Shown here one piece after another: positions 58,065 to 64,000 of a stretch of DNA of 64,000 bases. Origin of the DNA: Tersicoccus phoenicis (GTDB lineage: Bacteria > Actinomycetota > Actinomycetes > Actinomycetales > Micrococcaceae); the NCBI RefSeq assembly GCF_001968835.1, contig NZ_MRDE01000078.1, forward strand, positions 1-64,000. The letters are read 5' to 3'. A program made the translations under genes and the position numbers. Under the pieces are notes generated by a model. It saw only the letters and a program-made list of their open reading frames with translations. It made no database searches and was not told the DNA's origin. How positions within the stretch are numbered: the stretch's first letter is position 1; every line of letters starts with the position of its first letter.

Positions 58065-59143
58065 TCGTCGGCGGGGTAGCGGACGCCGAGTTGGGCCCGG
58101 ATGCCGTCGTACAGCTCCATGCTGGCGACGGAGTCCGCCAGCGGCATGGTCGGCGACTCCGTCAGGCCCTGCTGGATGCAGCGAGTGACCTCGCGCAACT
58201 GCCAGACGTAGCCGCGGCCGACCGTCTCGAACCGTTCGACGACGGGCTCGTCCCGGCCCTGTCGCATCCGCCGGTCGGCCACGGTGATCTCGGTGATGTG
58301 CGTGACGGAGGGCCCGGCCTGCAGCCAGCCCTCGGTGCCGCCGACGGTCAGCGTGCGCGGGCCGAAGGAGGTCAGCGCATTGGTCAACTGGGCGTGGACG
58401 CCGTCCGGGTAGCGCAGGGTGACCGCCTCCTGCGCGTCGACGCCCTGGTCGGTCAACGCGCCGCTGGCCGTCACGGCGTCGGGCCGGCCGAGGATGCTCA
58501 GGGGCCACAGGGTGGTGTAGGGGCCGAGGTCGAGCAGCGCGCCGCCGGCCAGCTCCCGGTTCCACAACCGGTGACCCGGGGGCTGCTCGGCCGCGAAGGC
58601 CAGGTCCGCGCTCAGCCAGCGCACCTGCCCGATCGTCCCGTCGGCGATCAGGTCCCACACCCGGTTGGCCCCGGGCTGGAAGCGGGTCCACACCGCTTCC
58701 ATCAGGAACACGCCGCTGGCGCGGGCCACATCGGTCAGCCGGCGGGCCTGCGCGGCGGTCACGGTGAACGCCTTCTCGCACAGGACGTGCTTGCCGGCCG
58801 CCAGCAGCAGCTCCGCGTCCGCGGCGTGCTCGCTGTGCGGAGAGCCGATGTAGGCGACGTCGACGTCGGGGTCCGCGGCCATCCGCTCCAGACCGGACAG
58901 GTCGTCGACGGCGCCGTAGCCGCGGGCGATCCCGTGCTCGGCGGCGAACGTGTCGGCCGAGGCCTGCGCCCGGCTGGAGACCGCGTGCAGCACGGCGTCC
59001 TCCAGCAGGGCAAGCTCGCGGGCCATGGTGCCGGCGATCGACCCGGTCGAGACGATGCCCCAGCGCAGGGGCTCACCGGTGGCCTGCGTCGGGCTGGGCG
59101 TCCCGGGGGCGAGGGAGGGTGGGGCGGGGAAGCGTCGGCTCAT
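58058..59143 (-). CDS. Gfo/Idh/MocA-family oxidoreductase
   Basis: This 361-residue NAD(P)-dependent dehydrogenase has a Rossmann start at about residue 27 (LRWGIVSTGSIAGTMARELA), the DVAYIGSPHSEHAADAELLL segment, and CEKAFTVTAAQARRLTD, where the usual EKP motif has Ala for Pro. AVWTRFQPGANRVWDLIADG and GGALLDLGPYTTLWP match the trans-1,2-dihydrobenzene-1,2-diol/1,5-anhydrofructose branch. The substrate is unknown, likely a sugar or cyclitol. It overlaps the preceding desaturase reading frame by four bases. Confidence 0.9.
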   Translation of the reverse strand: MSRRFPAPPSLAPGTPSPTQATGEPLRWGIVSTGSIAGTMARELALLEDAVLHAVSSRAQASADTFAAEHGIARGYGAVDDLSGLERMAADPDVDVAYIGSPHSEHAADAELLLAAGKHVLCEKAFTVTAAQARRLTDVARASGVFLMEAVWTRFQPGANRVWDLIADGTIGQVRWLSADLAFAAEQPPGHRLWNRELAGGALLDLGPYTTLWPLSILGRPDAVTASGALTDQGVDAQEAVTLRYPDGVHAQLTNALTSFGPRTLTVGGTEGWLQAGPSVTHITEITVADRRMRQGRDEPVVERFETVGRGYVWQLREVTRCIQQGLTESPTMPLADSVASMELYDGIRAQLGVRYPADDA

Positions 59144-60252
59144 GTTCCCATCATGCCGTGCGGCCGGCCGGTGCCGGTCGAGTGCCGGCGCGCTGCGCCA
59201 GCGGGCACTCGAACACCGAGCCGAGTCCGTGGCCGACGGCGTTGAGGTAGCGGATCACGATGGCCCAGGAGGCGGGGAGGGTGGTGGCCGTGTAGGGGAT
59301 GTCGTGGTCGCGGCAGTGGCGGCACGATCCGTGCCGCTCGCCTGAGCATCGGTCGAGGCATGGTCGGGAACAGATGGTGCTCGACCTGATGGTTGAGGCC
59401 CCCCATCAGCACGTCCATGAACCTCCCGCCGGTGATGTTCCGGGAGGACAGCACCTGCCGGGTGAGGAAGTCCGCCGTCGACGTCGCCGGGAAGATCGTC
59501 ATGCCCTTGTGGTTCGGCGCGAATGTCATCCCCATGTACACGCCGAACACCGCCTGCTGCACCCCGACGAACGCGGTCGCGTGGCCGAGCGGCAGCAGCC
59601 AGAACGCCAGGACCGGCACGGCCAGCACCCGGGTGGCCAGGATCGCGATCTCGGTGCCCCGGCGGTGCACCTCACCGCGCCGGAACAGGTACCGGAAGGA
59701 GTCGATCTGCAGGGCGATGCCCAGGAACGGCAGCACGGGGAACAGCAGGAACCCCTGGTGCCGGGTGATGAAGCGGAGCCGGCGCGGTCGTTCCGCGGCC
59801 GCCGCGTCGTGGAAGACCATCGTCCCGGAACCGATGTCCGGGTCCTTGTCGATCACGTTGGGATTGACGTGGTGCCGGGTGTGCTTCTGCTGCCACATCG
59901 CGTAGCTGATCCCGGTGAAGCCGTTGCCGAGGATGCGGGCCGACCACTCGTTGGCGGTCCAGGAGGCGAACACCTGGCTGTGGGCGGCCTCGTGGGCCAG
60001 GAACGCGAACTGGGTCATCAGGATCCCGATCACGGCCGCGATGAGGAGCTGGAACCAGCTGGCGCCGAGCATCGCGAAACCGGTCCAGGCGCCCGCCCAG
60101 GCGAGGACGAGGATCACGAACACGGTGAGGTAGTAACCGGGGCGGCGGTCCAGCAGGTGCGCCGCGCGGATCTCCGTCTGCAGGGCCAGATAGCTGTTGA
60201 CCACCCGATTCGGACGCGCCGTCCGCTCGGTCGGATCGCTGGTCGTGGACAT
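59140..60252 (-). CDS. Fatty acid desaturase, C-terminus probably frameshifted
   Basis: The 370-codon frame encodes a membrane di-iron desaturase with all three histidine boxes: H87-H91 (HEAAHS), HTRHH (124-128) and NHQVEHH (288-293). Up to about residue 310 (MLRRAARIV) it matches the acyl-lipid desaturase family. After that the frame becomes Pro/Arg-rich junk, while the adjacent frame reads RHCRDHDIPYTATTLPAS to VIRYLNAVG and VFECPLAQRAG, the normal family end, stopping at 59151. A two-base loss near 59316-59325 (GTGCGCCGCCAC expected, GTGCCGCCAC found) would explain this. It may be real or a sequencing error. Confidence 0.85.
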   Translation of the reverse strand: MSTTSDPTERTARPNRVVNSYLALQTEIRAAHLLDRRPGYYLTVFVILVLAWAGAWTGFAMLGASWFQLLIAAVIGILMTQFAFLAHEAAHSQVFASWTANEWSARILGNGFTGISYAMWQQKHTRHHVNPNVIDKDPDIGSGTMVFHDAAAAERPRRLRFITRHQGFLLFPVLPFLGIALQIDSFRYLFRRGEVHRRGTEIAILATRVLAVPVLAFWLLPLGHATAFVGVQQAVFGVYMGMTFAPNHKGMTIFPATSTADFLTRQVLSSRNITGGRFMDVLMGGLNHQVEHHLFPTMPRPMLRRAARIVPPLPRPRHPLHGHHPPRLLGHRDPLPQRRRPRTRLGVRVPAGAARRHSTGTGRPHGMMGT

Positions 60253-60340
60253 GGTCGCTCCGAACCGTCACGGTCCGTGCTCACAGGCTGCTTCTGCTCC
60301 CGGCATCGGTTCCGCTGCCGAGTCTACGCATGGCGGTCGC

Positions 60341-60388
60341 AGCGGAACAGGGCCGGAGCGGAACAGGGCCGGAGCGGAACAGGGCCGG
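60341..60388. repeat. Three exact 16-bp tandem repeats
   Basis: AGCGGAACAGGGCCGG occurs three times head to tail at 60341-60356, 60357-60372 and 60373-60388. It lies in the 240-base gap upstream of the desaturase start (60252) and directly beyond the terminator of the sugar operon. No function is evident; slippage or regulator-binding sites are both possible. Confidence 0.9.
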
Positions 60389-60395
60389 GCGACGG

Positions 60396-60437
60396 AGGGC
60401 CCCGCCGGCACGGCGTGATGCCGTGCCGGCGGGCCCT
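60396..60437 (-). terminator. Terminator of the ChvE operon
   Basis: Bases 60396-60414 and 60420-60437 pair over 18 bp (AGGGC...CGGC with GCCG...GCCCT) with a single bulged C and loop GTGAT. It lies 55 bases downstream of the chvE stop and upstream of the desaturase. Confidence 0.75.
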
Positions 60438-60492
60438 GTCGGTGGTGCGATGTCGCTGGGGCTACGGACCGCAGCCGATCAGCGACGGGTGG

Positions 60493-61596
60493 TCACTGGG
60501 TCAGCTTGGACAGCGTCGGATCGTTGGCGTACGCCTCCTTGGCGTTGGCCTTGGTGACGATCTGCGGCGGCAGCAGGAAGGCCGGGACAACCTTGACGCC
60601 GTTGTTGTACGACTTGTCGTCGTTGATCTCCGGCTTCTGGCCCTGCTGGATGCTGTTGACCATGGAGATGGTCTGCTTGACCAGGTTGCGCGTGTCCTTG
60701 TTGATGGTGGAGTACTGCACGCCCGCCATGATCGACTTGACCGACTCGACCTCGGAGTCCTGGCCGGTGACGACCGGGTTCGGCTTGCCGGCACCCTTGA
60801 CCGAGGTCAGGATCGCGCGGGCGAGCGTGTCGTTCGGGGAGAGGACCCCGTCCAGGGTGGTGGAGCCGTAGTTCGCCGACAGCAGCGTGTCCATCCGCTT
60901 CTGCGCGTTCTCCGGCTTCCAGCCCTGGGTCACGGCCTGCTCGAAGGACTTCTGCCCGGACACGATCTTCAGGGTGCCGTCATCGAGCTTCGGCTGCAGC
61001 ACCGACATGGCGCCGTCGAAGAACACCTTGGCGTTGGCGTCGTCGGGGGAACCGGCGAAGATCTCGATGTTGTACGGGCCGTTCGGCTTTTTGGCCTTCA
61101 TCCCGTCCAGCAGGGCCTGCCCCTGCAGCTGGCCGACCTTGAAGTTGTCGTACGCGACGTAGTAGTCCACCGCGTCGGTGTTCTCCAGCAGGCGGTCGTA
61201 GGCGATGACCGTGGCGCCGGCGTCCTTCGCCGCCTTGATCTGGGTGCCGAGCTGCTTGCCGTCGATGGCGCCGACGACGATGACCTTGGCGCCCTTGGTG
61301 ACCATGGACTGGATCTGGTTCTGCTGCTCGGACACGCCGCCGTTGGCGAACTGTACGTCGGCCTTGTAGCCGGCGGCCTTGAGGTCGGTGTTGAACAGGT
61401 TCTCGGCGAGCACCCAGTTCTCCGAGGTCTTCTGCGGCAGGGCGACGCCGATCAGGGAGTCCTTCGCGAACCCGCCGGAGCCGCCGGAGGCAGCGCCGCT
61501 GGCGGCGGCGGAGCCCGAATCGCTGCGGCCGCAACCGGTCAGCGCGAGGGTGGCGATGGCTGCCGCGGCGGCCATCGTCTTGACAACATTGCGCAT
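60493..61596 (-). CDS. chvE: Multiple-monosaccharide ABC transporter, substrate-binding lipoprotein ChvE
   Basis: The 367-residue lipoprotein (lipobox Cys22, LALTGCG) has the ribose/galactose-binding fold. GVALPQKTSENWVLAENLFN, GVSEQQNQIQSMVTKGAKVI, VIAYDRLLENTDAVDYYVAYDNFKVGQLQG-type segments and YSTINKDTRNLVKQTISMV are close to Agrobacterium ChvE, which binds several aldoses. AAAGAGAAAG precedes the ATG. It follows gguB by 43 bases and ends in a strong terminator. In Agrobacterium chvE is first in the operon; here it comes last. Confidence 0.92.
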   Translation of the reverse strand: MRNVVKTMAAAAAIATLALTGCGRSDSGSAAASGAASGGSGGFAKDSLIGVALPQKTSENWVLAENLFNTDLKAAGYKADVQFANGGVSEQQNQIQSMVTKGAKVIVVGAIDGKQLGTQIKAAKDAGATVIAYDRLLENTDAVDYYVAYDNFKVGQLQGQALLDGMKAKKPNGPYNIEIFAGSPDDANAKVFFDGAMSVLQPKLDDGTLKIVSGQKSFEQAVTQGWKPENAQKRMDTLLSANYGSTTLDGVLSPNDTLARAILTSVKGAGKPNPVVTGQDSEVESVKSIMAGVQYSTINKDTRNLVKQTISMVNSIQQGQKPEINDDKSYNNGVKVVPAFLLPPQIVTKANAKEAYANDPTLSKLTQ

Positions 61597-61639
61597 GGCT
61601 TTCTCTTTCTGTTGTGTCCGCAGTGGACGGTTTCCGGCC

Positions 61640-62914
61640 TCAGGCGTCAGCGCCGACGACCTGGGTGGTTTCGGTGGTCTCCCGCTTAGCGCCGGCCCCC
61701 CCGAAGTTCTTCATCAGCAGCCCGGTGATGGACCGCTTGCCCTGTGACTTGTTGTAGACGTCGAAGGCGACCGCGACCAGCAGCACGAGGCCCTTGATGA
61801 TCTGCTTCCAGTCCGAGCCGACGCCGAGCAGGTCCAACCCGTTGTTCAGCACCGCCATCACCAGGCCACCGATGACGGAGCCGACGACGGTGCCGACACC
61901 GCCCGAGACGGCCGCGCCGCCGATGAACACGGCTGCGATCGCGTCCAGCTCCCAGCCGGTGCCGTCGAACGGGCCCGAGGCGCCGGACCGGGCGACGAAC
62001 ATCATGCCGGCCACGGCCGCCAGCACGGACATGTTCATCATGACCAGGAAGTTGACCTGCTTGGACTTCACCCCGGACAGCTCGGCGGCGTGCCGGTTGC
62101 CGCCGACGGCGTACACGTGCCGGCCGATGATGGTGCGATTAGACAGGAACCCGTAGATCAGCACCAGCACGCCGAGGATGACACCGGAGACGGGGAACGA
62201 GGTGCCGGGCCGGCCGGTGGCGAACAGGTACGTGGCGTAGAGGATGGCCGCGCAGATCAGCGCCAGCCGCACGACGGCGACCCACAGCGGCTCCAGGTCC
62301 GCGCCGATCCCACGTTGGTTGCGGCGGCTGCGCACGGCTCCGACGATCAGCAGCACCACGAGCACGACGCCGATCAGCAGGGTCAGGTTGTTGTAACCGG
62401 TGGTCGGCCCCACCTCGGGCAGGTACCCCGCCCCGAGGAACTGGAACTGGTTGGACACCGGGATGGTGTTGGACTTGCCGACCCACTGGTTGCCGCCGCG
62501 GAAGATGAGCATGCCGGCCAGGGTGGTGATGAAGGCGGGGATCCCGACGTAGGCGACCCAGAATCCCTGCCAGGCCCCGATCAGCACGCCCACCGCCAAT
62601 CCGATCAGCACGCCCACCAGCGCACCACCGAAGCCGGTGAGTTGCCAGTCGCTCATCGCCTTGGCGACCACGATGCCGGCGAACGCGGCGACGGAGCCGA
62701 CGGACAGGTCGATGTGGCCGGCGATGATCACCAGCACCATGCCGACGGCCAGGACCAGGATGTAGGCGTTGCCGTTGAACAGGTTGATCACGTTCTCCGG
62801 CGTGAGCACGAGGCCGCCGGTCGCGATCTGGAAGTAGAGCAGCAGCGCCACGAGGGCGAAGACCATGCCGAACTGGCGCAGGTCGCCGCCGAAGATGTCC
62901 TTGAGGTGTTTCAT
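61640..62914 (-). CDS. gguB: Multiple-monosaccharide ABC transporter permease GguB
   Basis: This 424-residue CUT2 permease starts MKHLKDIFGGDLRQFGMVFA and has about ten to twelve helices. It contains GHIDLSVGSVAAFAGIVVAK, AYVGIPAFITTLAGMLIFRG and GVKSKQVNFLVMMNMSVLAAVAGMMFVAR-type segments, followed by GGAAVSGGVGTVVGSVIGGL, all characteristic of GguB/XylH-like permeases. AAGGAC lies before the ATG. It lies 49 bases downstream of gguA and forms the membrane channel for its ATPase. Confidence 0.93.
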   Translation of the reverse strand: MKHLKDIFGGDLRQFGMVFALVALLLYFQIATGGLVLTPENVINLFNGNAYILVLAVGMVLVIIAGHIDLSVGSVAAFAGIVVAKAMSDWQLTGFGGALVGVLIGLAVGVLIGAWQGFWVAYVGIPAFITTLAGMLIFRGGNQWVGKSNTIPVSNQFQFLGAGYLPEVGPTTGYNNLTLLIGVVLVVLLIVGAVRSRRNQRGIGADLEPLWVAVVRLALICAAILYATYLFATGRPGTSFPVSGVILGVLVLIYGFLSNRTIIGRHVYAVGGNRHAAELSGVKSKQVNFLVMMNMSVLAAVAGMMFVARSGASGPFDGTGWELDAIAAVFIGGAAVSGGVGTVVGSVIGGLVMAVLNNGLDLLGVGSDWKQIIKGLVLLVAVAFDVYNKSQGKRSITGLLMKNFGGAGAKRETTETTQVVGADA

Positions 62915-62963
62915 CGGTGTCCTTGATGGGAAACGGTCGGTGGGGCGGGCGGGCGGTCGGCCG

Positions 62964-64000
62964 TCAGGAGGCCATGGCGGCACGGTTGGACGTCATGAGC
63001 CGCATCAGTGACTCCTGGCTGGCGTCGCGGCGGTCGAGCACACCGGTGATGGCGCCCTCGAAGATCGTGTAGACCCGGTCGGAGAGCCCGAGCAGCTCGG
63101 GCAGTTCGGAGGAGACGACGATGACGCCCTTGCCGGCGTCGGCGAGGGCCTGGATGATGCCGTAGATCTCGTACTTGGCGCCGACGTCGATACCGCGGGT
63201 CGGCTCGTCGAGGATCAGCAGCTCCGGGTCGGTGAACAGCCACTTGGCGAGCACCACCTTCTGCTGGTTGCCGCCGGAGAGTTTGGCGACGCCCTCGTTG
63301 ACGGTCGGCGCCTTGGTGCGCAACGACCGCCGGTACTCCTCGGCCGCGTTGAACTCGGCGTTGCGGTCCACCACGGAGAGCCTGGCGATCTTCTGCAGCT
63401 CCGCCGAGACGGTGGTCGTCTTGATGTCGTCGAGCAGGTTCAGGCCGAGCACCTTCCGGTCCTCGGTCACGTACCCGATGCCGGCGTCGATCGCCTGGTG
63501 CACACTCTTGAGCGTGATCGGCTTGCCGTTCATGATGATCTGGCCGCGCTGGTAGGTGCCGTAGGACCGGCCGAAGATCGAGCGCATCAGCTCGGTGCGG
63601 CCGGCACCCATCAGGCCGGCGAAGCCGACGATCTCACCGCGGCGGACGAAGAAGTTCGAGCCCTTCGCGACGAGCCGTTCGGGTACGGTCGGGTGCGCGA
63701 CCGTCCAGTCCCGGACCTCGAAGAAGGTGGGGCCGATGTCCGGCGTGTGCTCGGGGAACCGGGACTCGAGCGACCGGCCGACCATGCCCTTGATGATCCG
63801 GTCCTCGTCCACGCCGCCGGCGCCGACGTCGAGCGTCTCGACCGTCCGCCCGTCCCGGATGATGGTGATGGAGTCGGCGATCTGCTCGATCTCGTTGAGC
63901 TTGTGGGAGATGATGATCGACGTGATCCCGCGGGCCTGCAGGCCGCGGATCAGGTCGAGCAGGTGCCCCGAGTCCTCCTCGTTCAGCGCCGCCGTCGGCT
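62964..64000 (-). CDS. gguA: Sugar ABC transporter ATPase GguA (partial, N-terminus outside the window)
   Basis: The window holds the last 344 residues of a two-domain CUT2 ATPase; about 165 residues are missing at the start. The first domain is seen from PTAALNEEDSGHLLDLIRGL onward, with SIIISHKLNEIEQIAD. The second domain has the degenerate Walker A GLMGAGRTELM, with Arg in place of Lys as usual for this half, the signature LSGGNQQKVVLAKWL and Walker B LLILDEPTRGIDVG. The frame continues to the window edge (first whole codon at 63998). It is first in the visible order gguA-gguB-chvE. Confidence 0.93.
   Translation of the reverse strand, partial: PTAALNEEDSGHLLDLIRGLQARGITSIIISHKLNEIEQIADSITIIRDGRTVETLDVGAGGVDEDRIIKGMVGRSLESRFPEHTPDIGPTFFEVRDWTVAHPTVPERLVAKGSNFFVRRGEIVGFAGLMGAGRTELMRSIFGRSYGTYQRGQIIMNGKPITLKSVHQAIDAGIGYVTEDRKVLGLNLLDDIKTTTVSAELQKIARLSVVDRNAEFNAAEEYRRSLRTKAPTVNEGVAKLSGGNQQKVVLAKWLFTDPELLILDEPTRGIDVGAKYEIYGIIQALADAGKGVIVVSSELPELLGLSDRVYTIFEGAITGVLDRRDASQESLMRLMTSNRAAMAS

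Overview
The window is GC-rich chromosomal DNA from a member of the Actinomycetota. The evidence is high G+C in third codon positions, frequent GTG starts, one TTG start, near-leaderless genes (a TANNNT box 6-8 bases before the start codon), a type I CoaA, a monomeric isocitrate dehydrogenase, an MgtA-like mannosyltransferase, a PerM/DUF6350 membrane protein next to purN, and a glgX-treY-treZ operon. I cannot name the genus; a Frankiales/Nakamurellales-type organism would fit, but that is a guess.

Region 1 (1-708): the 5' end of an integrase-type transposase running off the left edge, two direct repeats that look like the end of the element, and the leader of the S10 operon. Region 2 (709-13432): S10 and spc ribosomal operons in canonical order (rpsJ to rplO), then secY-adk-map; rpsN/rpsZ (S14) is absent between rplE and rpsH. 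Region 3 (13433-17231): a three-gene carbohydrate ABC importer on the minus strand (Tat-type lipoprotein binding protein plus two permeases, no ATPase) sits between map and infA, which are usually adjacent. Region 4 (17232-22659): infA-rpmJ-rpsM-rpsK-rpoA-rplQ-truA, then rplM-rpsI; rpsD (S4) is absent from the alpha operon.

Region 5 (22660-29936): amino-sugar and cofactor genes. glmM and glmS (both apparently near-leaderless) lie around mscL and a coaA-lipoprotein pair, followed by acpS and the NAD(P)HX repair enzyme. Region 6 (30159-38361): glgX-treY-treZ converts glycogen to trehalose; then a DoxX protein and a GT4 mannosyltransferase on the minus strand. Region 7 (38540-48943): perM-purN and purH, separated by a cassette with a LacI regulator, a GPH-type symporter, a mannonate/gluconate dehydratase, gluconokinase, an MFS transporter and a short hypothetical gene that may be truncated.

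Region 8 (49053-52525): isocitrate dehydrogenase, a histidine phosphatase, and an Hsp20 gene with a near-perfect HAIR (HspR) operator under its promoter. Region 9 (52753-58047): a complete branched-chain amino-acid transporter, livK-H-M-G-F, with a 19-bp hairpin after livK. Region 10 (58058-64000): on the minus strand, a Gfo/Idh/MocA oxidoreductase, a fatty acid desaturase whose last ~50 codons look frameshifted, a tandem repeat plus terminator, and a GguA-GguB-ChvE sugar importer whose ATPase runs off the right edge.

Most of the window is core genome. I see no CRISPR array, rRNA, tRNA, prophage or recognised defence system. The most interesting points are the matching Arg/Gly tails on S3 and S5, the two places where conserved gene order is broken by sugar-use genes, the HspR operator, and the frameshifted desaturase.
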